A DNA stretch of 64,000 bases. Source: Gammaproteobacteria bacterium. Lineage in GTDB: Bacteria > Pseudomonadota > Gammaproteobacteria > Pseudomonadales > UBA5518. The stretch's first letter is position 1, and the number at the start of each line of letters is the position of its first letter. Where the stretch lies: positions 992,001 through 1,056,000 of the forward strand of contig JADKDK010000002.1 of NCBI GenBank assembly GCA_016718385.1, read 5' to 3'. A program made the translations under genes and the position numbers. Below are positions 18,662 to 26,292 of this stretch, in pieces. Under the pieces are notes generated by a model, which saw only the letters and a list, made by a program, of their open reading frames with translations, was not told the origin of the DNA and searched no databases.

Positions 18662-19168
18662 TCAAGTGCGGATGTCCCTTGCGCCGCGTGCCGCTTCCTC
18701 CTGCGCGGCACGGGCGATCACCGCCTCGCGCAGCCCGAGCAGCGCATCGCGGATGCGCTCCACATCCTCGTCGCGCCCCTTCTCGTTCCACTGCGCCGCC
18801 AGCCCCTCCCCGACGCTGCGCAGCCCCGAGACGCCCGCGGGCACGGCCTCGCAGACCTCGCGCAAAATCCCGGCCGGAGCGGCCAGGAACTCCGCATCCT
18901 CCCAGGATCCGTCAGTGCCACGGCGAAGCAGCAGGCGCAACCCGCGCACCTGCGGCAGATCGTCCAGGCGCCACGGCAGCACGTAGTCCACGACGGATTC
19001 ACGGCTGCGCCCGGCCTCGACGCGCACCCGCAGGCCGGCGGCCACCGCGCGCGCGCGCAGGCGCGCGAGCTGGGCCTGGCGCGGCGAGGGACGCATCGCG
19101 AGCACGGGGCCGAGCACGAACAGCGCCGCGACCCCGGCCACGATCAGAAATGGCGTCATCATCGGCAT
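18662..19168 (-). CDS. Membrane-anchored conserved hypothetical protein
   Basis: 168 residues with one N-terminal helix (MTPFLIVAGVAALFVLGPVL) and a basic cytoplasmic-type domain beginning MRPSPRQAQLARLRARAVAA. WEDAEFLAAPAG and the Glu/Arg-rich C-terminal helix (VERIRDALLGLREAVIARAA) are visible. Pseudomonads have a similar gene between topA and the universal stress gene. No function is known to me. It lies upstream of topA on the same strand and diverges from the stress protein gene. Confidence 0.7.
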   Translation of the reverse strand: MPMMTPFLIVAGVAALFVLGPVLAMRPSPRQAQLARLRARAVAAGLRVRVEAGRSRESVVDYVLPWRLDDLPQVRGLRLLLRRGTDGSWEDAEFLAAPAGILREVCEAVPAGVSGLRSVGEGLAAQWNEKGRDEDVERIRDALLGLREAVIARAAQEEAARGARDIRT

Positions 19169-19197
19169 TCGTCTCCTGCGCGCCGCGGGCGCGGCAA

Positions 19198-19227
19198 TTG
19201 CGGCGCCGGCAAATTTTGAGCTATGGT
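19198..19227 (+). promoter_or_regulatory. Possible sigma-70 promoter for the stress protein gene
   Basis: TTGCGG (19198-19203) and TATGGT (19222-19227) are separated by 18 bases, 46 bases before the ATG at 19273. The match is moderate and comes from reading only. Confidence 0.3.
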
Positions 19228-19272
19228 AGCCTAGGGCATTCCGGCAGGGTCAACTCCAAGGACACACCGCTG

Positions 19273-19716
19273 ATGAGCGCATACCGTCACATTCTCCTCG
19301 GCCTTGACCTGAGCGTCGAATCGCACCAGGTGGTGGATCGCGCGGCGGCGCTGCGCGATGCCTTCGGCTCCGAACTCAGCGTCATCCACGTGATCGAGCC
19401 GCTCAGCTTCGCCTACGGCGGCGACATCCCGATGGACTTCTCCGGCATCCAGGAGGAAATCCACAAGCAGGCGCGCGCACACATGACGCAGCTCTGCGAC
19501 CCGCTGAACATCCCGGAGAAGAACCGCCATCTCGTGGTGGGCCGTCCCGAGACCGAGATCCACCACGTGGCCGAGGAGATCGGCGCCGACCTCGTCGTCG
19601 TGGGCAGCCACGGCCGCCACGGCCTCTCGCTGCTGATGGGCTCCACCGCGAATGGCGTGCTGCACGGCGCGAAGTGTGACGTACTCGCCGTGCGGGTGAA
19701 ATCGCACGACAAATGA
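19273..19716 (+). CDS. Universal stress protein, UspA family
   Basis: 147 residues, one Usp domain. The start MSAYRHILLGLDLSVESHQV, core VIEPLSFAYGG and the ATP-binding-type motif VVVGSHGRHGLSLLMGSTAN are conserved. Such proteins support survival under starvation and redox stress; the precise partner is unknown. The gene sits 63 bases upstream of the lytic transglycosylase gene on the same strand. Confidence 0.93.
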   Translation: MSAYRHILLGLDLSVESHQVVDRAAALRDAFGSELSVIHVIEPLSFAYGGDIPMDFSGIQEEIHKQARAHMTQLCDPLNIPEKNRHLVVGRPETEIHHVAEEIGADLVVVGSHGRHGLSLLMGSTANGVLHGAKCDVLAVRVKSHDK

Positions 19717-19779
19717 GGCCGCGGCGCGGCTTCGCGGCGCGATCGTCCCCTCCCCTGGTCCGCGGCACCGGCCTGCAGC

Positions 19780-21738
19780 ATGCGTTTCCTGATCCTGTCG
19801 GTCGCACTGTTGCTGGCACCGGCGGGCGCGATCGCCGGCAACGGCACGGACCTGCTCGCCGCGCAGCGCCAGCACTACCGCGCCGCCAAAGCCGCGCTCG
19901 AGCGCGGTGACCCGCAGCCCTTGCTGCGCGCGCGCACCCTGCTTGCCGGCTACCCGCTCTACCCCTACCTCGAGCTCGCGCAACTGCGCCGACGCCTGCC
20001 CGCGATGCCGCAAGCCGAGGTGGAGCATTTCCTGGAGCGCCACGGCAACGGCCTGCCCGCGGCGCGGCTGCGCGCGGCATGGTTGCCGTTGCTCGCCGCG
20101 CACGAGCGCTGGCCGGAATTCCTGCGTCACTACGTCGAGGATCCGGCGAACACCGAACGGCGCTGCGACCATGCCTGGGCGCTGCTGCAGACCGGCGCGA
20201 GCGTCGAGGCCGACCGCAGGACCGCGCAGATCTGGGCGACACCACGCTCGCTGCCGGCGGCATGCGACCGGCTGTTCCAGGCCTGGTACACGCGCGGCAA
20301 TCCCGCGCCGGCGCTGGCGTGGCAGCGTTTCGACGCCGCGATGGGCGCCGGGCAGACCGGACTGGCGCGCTACGTCATGCGCTTCCTCGACGCGCCGGCG
20401 CGCGCCGACGCCGAACTGTTCCTGCGCGTCGCCGAGACGCCCGCGCTGGTGCAACAGCCGGCACGCTTCGCCGGCACCAACCCGCGCCACGCCGGGATCG
20501 TCGCCTTCGGGCTGTCACGCCTCGCCGCGCGCGACGCCGACGCCGCGCGCGAGGCCTTCGAGCAGTACGCGCGTGCCGGACAGATCGATCCGGCCGCGCT
20601 CGGCAACGCCGCGCCGCGCATCGCCAGCGCGCTCGCCGCGGTGTCGCCACGGACGGCAATGCAGTGGATCATGGGGCTCGATGCGCGCATGCGCAGCGAT
20701 GCGCTCGGCGAGGAGGCGGTGCGCCATGCGCTGCGCGGCGAGGGCTGGGACGACGTGCTGGCAACGCTGGACCTGCTGCCGGCGCCGCTGGCCGCCACCG
20801 AACGCTGGCAGTACTGGGCGGCGCGCAGCCGCGACGGCGCCGCGGGCGCCGGCGCCGGCGCGCAGGCCACGTGGGCGCAACTCGGCGCCGTGCGCAGCTA
20901 CTACGGCTTTCTCGCCGCCGAGCGCAGCGGGCGCCCCTACGCGATGCAGCACCAGCCGCTGCCCGTCACCGACGCGCAGCTGCGCGCCGTGGAGCGCGAT
21001 CCGGGCATCCGGCGCGCGCGCGAATTCCAGCTCCTCGGCGATGAGCTCGAATCGCGGCGCGAATGGCTGCACACCGTCGGTGCCATGAACCCGTCCGAAC
21101 GCCTCGCCGCCGCGCGCATCGCCAGCGACTGGGGCTGGCACCAGCTCGCGATCAGCACGCTGATCGCGGCCGGGGAATGGAATGCGCTGGAGATGCGCTT
21201 CCCCACGGTCTACGCGCAGGACTTCGAGCGCGCGGCGCGCCAGCAGCGCGTCGGGCAGGACTGGCTCTACGCGATCGCGCGCCAGGAGAGCGCCCTCAAC
21301 GCCACGGTCCGCTCGCCGGCCGGGGCGCTCGGCCTGATGCAGGTGATGCCGGCAACGGCCGAGCTCACCGCGCGCAAGGCCGGCATCCCGTACCGCGGCA
21401 GCACGGACCTGCTCGATCCCGCCACCAACGTGGTGATCGGCAGCCGCTACATGCGCATGATGCTCGATGAGTTCCAGCACAACCGCATCCTCGCGGCCGC
21501 CGCGTACAACGCCGGCCCCGGGCGCGTGAAGCAATGGCTGCGGCGCCTCCCGGCGACGGTCGAGCACGACCGTTTCGTCGAGGCCATCCCGTTTCGCGAG
21601 ACGCGCCAGTACGTGCAGAACGTGCTGAGCTTCGCGGTCATCTACGCCTACCTCGACGGCCGCCAGGTACCCGTGGTCCAGCCCGCCGAACAACTCATCC
21701 GCAATCCCTGGCCGCTGCAGGCCGCGAACGCGCGCTGA
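19780..21738 (+). CDS. slt: Soluble lytic murein transglycosylase
   Basis: 652 residues with a signal peptide (MRFLILSVALLLAPAGAIAG). A long alpha-superhelical (TPR-like) region, residues 25-480, precedes the SLT catalytic domain. The catalytic Glu is in AIARQESALNATVRSPAGA near residue 503, followed by LGLMQVMPATA and AAAYNAGPGRVKQWL. It cleaves glycan strands of peptidoglycan to 1,6-anhydro products in the periplasm. Length matches E. coli Slt70. The C-terminus ends in the expected REIPF-like segment. Confidence 0.95.
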   Translation: MRFLILSVALLLAPAGAIAGNGTDLLAAQRQHYRAAKAALERGDPQPLLRARTLLAGYPLYPYLELAQLRRRLPAMPQAEVEHFLERHGNGLPAARLRAAWLPLLAAHERWPEFLRHYVEDPANTERRCDHAWALLQTGASVEADRRTAQIWATPRSLPAACDRLFQAWYTRGNPAPALAWQRFDAAMGAGQTGLARYVMRFLDAPARADAELFLRVAETPALVQQPARFAGTNPRHAGIVAFGLSRLAARDADAAREAFEQYARAGQIDPAALGNAAPRIASALAAVSPRTAMQWIMGLDARMRSDALGEEAVRHALRGEGWDDVLATLDLLPAPLAATERWQYWAARSRDGAAGAGAGAQATWAQLGAVRSYYGFLAAERSGRPYAMQHQPLPVTDAQLRAVERDPGIRRAREFQLLGDELESRREWLHTVGAMNPSERLAAARIASDWGWHQLAISTLIAAGEWNALEMRFPTVYAQDFERAARQQRVGQDWLYAIARQESALNATVRSPAGALGLMQVMPATAELTARKAGIPYRGSTDLLDPATNVVIGSRYMRMMLDEFQHNRILAAAAYNAGPGRVKQWLRRLPATVEHDRFVEAIPFRETRQYVQNVLSFAVIYAYLDGRQVPVVQPAEQLIRNPWPLQAANAR

Positions 21739-21808
21739 CGCCCTTGTCGGGCGCAACCCGCGGTGCAATCATGCATTCGCGCCGCACCCAACCAGAGAAG
21801 AACGCGTC

Positions 21809-23044
21809 ATGCCGGATCAGCCGATCCTGCTCGCCAGGCAACCGATCTACGATGCCTCGCTGAACGTCGTGGCATTCGAGCTCCTGTATCGCGCGATATC
21901 GCCCGATTCAGCGGAGATCCGCAACGGCGACGAGGCCTCCTCGCGCGTGCTGCTGAGCGCCTTCGGCGGCGCCGGCATCATGGACATCACCGACGGCAAG
22001 CCGGCCTACATCAATTTCACCAAGCACCTGATCATCAACCCGCCGCCGGTGGATCCGCAGCACCTCGTGATCGAGGTGCTCGAGGACGTCCTCGTCACCC
22101 CGGAGTTGCTGGACAGCGTGCGCCGGCTGCGCGCGCAGGGTTACCGCATCGCGCTGGACGACTTCCAGCACCACCCCTCGCTCGAGCCGCTGGTGGAACT
22201 GGCCGACATCGTGAAGCTCGACGTGCTCGAGCTCGGCGAGGTGAAGCTGCGCGCCGAGGTGCGCCAGCTGCGCAACTACCCCGTGCGCCTGCTCGCCGAG
22301 AAGATCGAGTCCTGGGAGATGTACAACCAGTGCGTCGATCTGGGCTTCAGCTTTTTCCAGGGCTTTTTCCTCGCGCGACCGCAGCTGCTGCACGGGCGCC
22401 GCAGCGCGCCGGCGCGCCCGGCGATCGCCGCACTGATGGCGCAGCTCGCCGATCCGGACATCGGCATCGCCGAGCTGACGACCACCGTGTCGGCGGATCC
22501 GGTGCTCAGCTTCAACCTGATCCGGCTGGTCAACTCGCCGCTGTACCGGCGCGCGCAGCCGATCGAATCGGTGCGCGAGGCGATCTTTGCCCTGGGCGTG
22601 GAGCGCGTGCGCGGCTGGTGCTACCTGGTGGCGCTCGCCGGGATCGGCGGCAAGCCCTCGGAGCTCACCCGCATCGCGATGCGCCGGGCGCGCTTCTGCG
22701 AGCTGCTCGGGGAGATCGCGACCGGCGCCGTTCCCGGTCGCTGCTTCACCGCCGGGATCCTGTCCACGCTCGATGCGTTCATGGACGCGGAGCTCGGCGA
22801 ACTGCTCGCGAGCCTGGCGCTCAGCGGCGAAATGCACGCTGCGCTGCTCGCACGCGAGGGTTGCATGGGTGTCGTGCTGGATACGGCGCTCGCCTTCGAG
22901 ACCGGGTCATGGGCGCGGGTGCCGTGGAGCATCCTCGCCGCGCACGGCATCGACCAGCTCGCCGCCGAGCGCGCCTACCTGGACAGCCTGCACTGGGTCA
23001 GTGAAACGCTCGGCGCCATCGACGCAGGCAGCGTATTCAGCTGA
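21809..23044 (+). CDS. EAL-HDOD domain protein (YuxH/CdgJ type)
   Basis: 411 residues. An EAL domain (1-200) starts LARQPIYDASLNVVAFELLY, and an HDOD domain (205-400) contains DPVLSFNLIRLVNSPLYRR. EAL signature positions are altered: ELL for EAL and AEKIES for the usual AEGVET, though IALDDF and QGFFLARP remain. Proteins of this layout usually regulate motility or c-di-GMP responses without strong phosphodiesterase activity; that is family knowledge, and activity here is untested. Its 3' end overlaps the converging glutaredoxin-like gene by eight bases. Confidence 0.88.
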   Translation: MPDQPILLARQPIYDASLNVVAFELLYRAISPDSAEIRNGDEASSRVLLSAFGGAGIMDITDGKPAYINFTKHLIINPPPVDPQHLVIEVLEDVLVTPELLDSVRRLRAQGYRIALDDFQHHPSLEPLVELADIVKLDVLELGEVKLRAEVRQLRNYPVRLLAEKIESWEMYNQCVDLGFSFFQGFFLARPQLLHGRRSAPARPAIAALMAQLADPDIGIAELTTTVSADPVLSFNLIRLVNSPLYRRAQPIESVREAIFALGVERVRGWCYLVALAGIGGKPSELTRIAMRRARFCELLGEIATGAVPGRCFTAGILSTLDAFMDAELGELLASLALSGEMHAALLAREGCMGVVLDTALAFETGSWARVPWSILAAHGIDQLAAERAYLDSLHWVSETLGAIDAGSVFS

Positions 23045-23303
23045 GCGCCGCCAGCAGGCCGCGCACCGCGGCCTCGTCGAAGGGCCAGCCGATCTCCTCG
23101 CCGAGCACCGCCGCATTGGCCAGCACCGGGATGCGCGTGCCGTAGCGTTCCATCAGCGCATCGCTGTCGGCGATGTCGACCAGGCGCAGGCGCACGCCGG
23201 CCGCCGCCACCAGCGGCAGCGCGATCGCCTCGGCCAGCTCGCACAGGTGACAGCCCGCGGTGTGGTAGAGCACGAGCTCGCGCTCGCCGCGCTCAGAGGT
23301 CAT
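23037..23303 (-). CDS. Glutaredoxin-family small thiol protein (DUF836 type)
   Basis: 88 residues from the ATG at 23303 (a GTG at 23309 is the alternative). VLYHTAGCHLCELAEAIALP carries the CxxC redox motif, and YGTRIPVLANAAVLGEEIGW is the cis-Pro region of the thioredoxin fold. The start overlaps the amtB 3' end by 11 bases, so it is probably co-translated with amtB. The redox partner is unknown. Confidence 0.85.
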   Translation of the reverse strand: MTSERGERELVLYHTAGCHLCELAEAIALPLVAAAGVRLRLVDIADSDALMERYGTRIPVLANAAVLGEEIGWPFDEAAVRGLLAALS

Positions 23304-24603
23304 AGCCACGCTCGTTGTGCAGCACGACGTCCAGCCCCTCGGTCTCTTCCTCGGCGCTGACGCGCAGACCCACCAGCGCGCCGGCGACGCGCAGCAGCAG
23401 CCAGGTCATCAGCGCCGTGTACAGGCCGACCGCGGCAACGCCGCAGGCCTGGATCAGCAGTTGCGCACCGATCCCGCGCCCCCCGGCCAGCCCCTGGCCG
23501 CTGAAGAAGCCGAGCTCGCTGCTCGCGAAGATCCCCGCGGCCAGCGTGCCGAGAATGCCCCCGACCCCGTGCACCGGGAACACGTCGAGCGAGTCGTCGA
23601 TCTTCAGCACGCGCTTGAGCCACTGCGTGGCGAAGAAGCACACCGTGCCGGCCGTGGTGCCTATCACGAGCGCCGCCGCGGGGCCGACGAAGCCCGAGGC
23701 CGGCGTGATGGTGCCAAGGCCCGCGACCAGCCCGGTCACGGCACCGAGGGCGCTGGGCTTGCCAAACCTGATCCACTCGATGCCGAGCCAGGTCAGCGCG
23801 CCGGCCGCCGCCGAGAGGTGCGTGACCAGCATCGCCATGCCCGCATCGCCGTTGGCCGCCAGCGCGCTGCCCGCGTTGAAGCCGAACCAGCCGACCCAGA
23901 GCATGCCCGCGCCGGTGACCGTCATCGTCATGTTGTGCGGCGGCATGGCGGTCACGCCGAAGCCGTTGCGGTTGCCGATCACCAGCGCCGCGACCAGCGC
24001 CGCGACGCCCGCGGTGATGTGCACCACGGTGCCCCCGGCGAAATCGAGCAACCCCATCTGCTGCAGCCAGCCGCCGCCCCACACCCAGTGCGCCACCGGC
24101 GCGTACACCAGCAGCAGCCACAGCGCCGAGAAGATCATCACGGCCGAGAAGCGCGTGCGCTCGGCGAAGCCGCCGACGATCAGCGCCGGCGTGATGATCG
24201 CGAAGGTCATCTGGAACATCAGGAACACGGTCTCGGGCAGGGTGCCGCTCTGCGAGCTCTCGGCGACGCCGCCGAGGAAGGCCCGGTCGAAGCCGCCGAA
24301 CCAGGCGTTGGCCGTGCCGAAGGCGATGCTGTAACCCAGCGCGTACCACAGCACCGAGACCAGGCAGGCGATCGAGAAGCACTGCATCAGCACCGTCAGC
24401 ACGTTCTTGCTGCGCACCAGGCCGCCGTAGAACAGCGCCAGCCCGGGCAGCGTCATGAACAGCACCAGCGCCGTGGAGGTGAGTATCCACGCCGTGTTGG
24501 CGCCGTCCGGCCCGCCGTCCTGCGCCAGCACCGGCGCCGCTCCCGCGGCGAGCAGCAGTGCGGCGGCGCCGCGCATCCCTCGTGCAATACCGTCGACTCT
24601 CAT
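23293..24603 (-). CDS. amtB: Ammonium transporter, AmtB family
   Basis: 436 residues from the ATG at 24603, which has the ribosome site GGGAGAAAGCG. A signal peptide (MRGAAALLLAAGAAPVLAQD) is followed by eleven membrane helices. Recognisable are LPGLALFYGGLVRSKNVLTV, the pore DFAGGTVVHITAGVAA with its His, PHNMTMTVTGAGMLWVGWFG, and VFPVHGVGGILGTLAAGIF with the second pore His. It moves NH4+/NH3 across the inner membrane. A glnK gene, the usual PII partner, is not beside it. A sigma-54-type promoter lies about 130 bases upstream. Confidence 0.95.
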   Translation of the reverse strand: MRVDGIARGMRGAAALLLAAGAAPVLAQDGGPDGANTAWILTSTALVLFMTLPGLALFYGGLVRSKNVLTVLMQCFSIACLVSVLWYALGYSIAFGTANAWFGGFDRAFLGGVAESSQSGTLPETVFLMFQMTFAIITPALIVGGFAERTRFSAVMIFSALWLLLVYAPVAHWVWGGGWLQQMGLLDFAGGTVVHITAGVAALVAALVIGNRNGFGVTAMPPHNMTMTVTGAGMLWVGWFGFNAGSALAANGDAGMAMLVTHLSAAAGALTWLGIEWIRFGKPSALGAVTGLVAGLGTITPASGFVGPAAALVIGTTAGTVCFFATQWLKRVLKIDDSLDVFPVHGVGGILGTLAAGIFASSELGFFSGQGLAGGRGIGAQLLIQACGVAAVGLYTALMTWLLLRVAGALVGLRVSAEEETEGLDVVLHNERGYDL

Positions 24604-24735
24604 CGCTTTCTCCCGTGGTGGCGATCGCCTTCGCATTATGCTGGTGCAATCGGGGCGATGCGCGCACGCAAATGGTGCATCCGGGCGCCGACCAAAGGCA
24701 CTCCCCGGGCTAGGCCCCGATGTCGCGCAAGGTTC

Positions 24736-24751
24736 AGCAAAATGCACGCCA
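24736..24751 (-). promoter_or_regulatory. Sigma-54 (-24/-12) promoter of amtB
   Basis: On the minus strand TGGCGTGCATTTTGCT matches the consensus TGGCAC-N5-TTGC with GG and GC at exactly the canonical spacing. It lies about 130 bases upstream of the amtB ATG, inside the 205-base gap between amtB and the crotonase gene. Nitrogen-limited, NtrC-dependent expression of amtB is the usual biology. I did not find a clear NtrC-box pair. Confidence 0.7.
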
Positions 24752-24808
24752 GAATGCATACCCGAACCGGGGCGTGCGACCGGACACGGGGACGCGCGCC
24801 TGGCGTGT

Positions 24809-25624
24809 TCAGTCGGCGTAGGGGAGCTCGTCGGTCTTGCCGCCGGCCATCACCGAGCGCGTCAGGTCGTCGGCGCTGAGCATGCCCGCGTTCCAGTTCG
24901 CGATGTAGCGCAAGCCGTCGGCGACACTGTGGTCGCGGCCGTAGAGCAGCACTTCCTTGGTGCCGCGGATGGCCAGCGGCGAGCGCCGGGCGATGGTGCG
25001 CGCGATGTCCATCACCGCGGCCAGCATGTCCTCGCGCGTGGCATGGACCTGGTTGACCAGCCCGTGGCGCTGCGCCTCCGCCGCGTCCATGCGCCGCCCG
25101 GTATAGGCCAGCTCGCGCATCAGGCCGTCGCCGATCAGCCGCGGCAGGCGCTGCAGCGTGCCGACGTCGGCGACCATGCCGAGCTCGATCTCCTTGATCG
25201 CGAAGTACGCGTCCTCGGTGCAGTAGCGCATGTCGCAGCAGCTGATCATGTCGACGCCGCCGCCGATGCAGGTGTACTGCACCGCCGCGAGCACCGGCTT
25301 GCGGCACTGCTCGATCGCCGTCAGGTTCGCCTGCAGGCGCTCGATGTGGTCGCGCCGGTGCTCGGCGCGCCGCCCCGGTTCCAGCGACTGGTCGTCCAGG
25401 GTCGTGAACATCTGCAGGTCGATGCCGGCGCAGAAGTGCCGGCCGCGCGCGGCCAGCACCACGACGCGCACGGCCGGCTCGCGGTCGCACCAGCGAAAGC
25501 ACTCCTCGAGCTCGCGCCACATGGCCGCGTTCATCGCGTTGGCCTTGTCCGGGCGGTTCAGCTCGACCAGCGCCACATGATCGGCGAGCTCGAGAGCCAG
25601 CGTGTCGAAACGGGGAAGATCCAT
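24809..25624 (-). CDS. Delta(3,5)-Delta(2,4)-dienoyl-CoA isomerase (crotonase family)
   Basis: 271 residues. The oxyanion-hole segments are GRHFCAGIDLQMF and TCIGGGVDMISCCDMRYC. EIELGMVADVGTLQRLPRLI carries the Glu and Asp pair that marks dienoyl-CoA isomerases (ECH1 type, where the sequence reads LAADVGTLQRLP) rather than plain hydratases. It shifts double bonds of 3,5-dienoyl-CoA during oxidation of unsaturated fatty acids. It is 34 bases downstream of the broken nitroreductase gene on the same strand. Confidence 0.85.
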   Translation of the reverse strand: MDLPRFDTLALELADHVALVELNRPDKANAMNAAMWRELEECFRWCDREPAVRVVVLAARGRHFCAGIDLQMFTTLDDQSLEPGRRAEHRRDHIERLQANLTAIEQCRKPVLAAVQYTCIGGGVDMISCCDMRYCTEDAYFAIKEIELGMVADVGTLQRLPRLIGDGLMRELAYTGRRMDAAEAQRHGLVNQVHATREDMLAAVMDIARTIARRSPLAIRGTKEVLLYGRDHSVADGLRYIANWNAGMLSADDLTRSVMAGGKTDELPYAD

Positions 25625-25658
25625 GCGCGAACTCCTGTTGCGTCGTCGTCGATAGCGC

Positions 25659-26217
25659 TCAGTGCGGCCAACGGTGGAAATGCGCCGCCGGGTCGACCGC
25701 CGGCAGCGGCTTGGGCGCGCCTTCCGGCGTGCCCAGGTACAGGAAGCCGATCACGCGATCGCTCGCCACCAACCCCAGCTCCTCGCGCAGTTCGTCGGTG
25801 TAGGTGATCGCACCGGTGCGCCAGATGCCGCCGAAGCCGAGCGCGTGCGCCGCGACCAGCATGTTCTGTGCGGCGCAGGCGACCGCGAGCTCCTGCTCGA
25901 GCGCGGGCACCTTGGGGTTGTCGCGCACGCGCGCCACCAGCACCAGCACCAGCGGCGCGCGCAACGGGTTCGCGCGCAGCTTGTCCAGCGCCTCGGCGCC
26001 GCTGTGGGGGGCGTGGCGTTGCATCGCGCGCCATCGCCGCACCGAGCGCCTCGCGCCCCTGCCCCTCGACGACCAGGAAATGCCACGGCTGCAGCCGGGC
26101 GTGGTCCGGCGCGCGCAGCGCGGCACGGAAGATCTGCTCGCGCGCGGCGCCCGCCGGTGCGGGCGCGGCGAGGCGCACGGCGGAATTGCGGCTCAGCAAT
26201 GCGGCGATAGCGTCCAT
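25659..26217 (-). pseudogene. YdjA-like nitroreductase, frameshifted as given
   Basis: From the ATG at 26217 the protein starts MDAIAALLSRNSAVRLAAPA and keeps the YdjA motif APDHARLQPWHFLVVEG. It then leaves frame; the remainder (SGAEALDKLRANPLRAPLVL, CAAQNMLVAAHALGFGGIWR, IGFLYLGTPEGAP) runs in another frame to the stop at 25659. Removing one base from the six-G run at 26006-26011 restores one reading frame of about 185 residues, normal for the family (FMN-dependent, small). A homopolymer error is the likely cause. Confidence 0.85.
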
Positions 26218-26292
26218 GTCACGACCTGTACGGCGATGTCGCGCGCCACACTGCAATCATCGGCGCGCGATTGCAAGCGCGCCGGTGAGGGC

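Noticed and set aside
24604..24808. A small RNA or short gene in the gap upstream of amtB
   Set aside because: Apart from the sigma-54 element there is no ribosome site with a sensible frame and no terminator hairpin.
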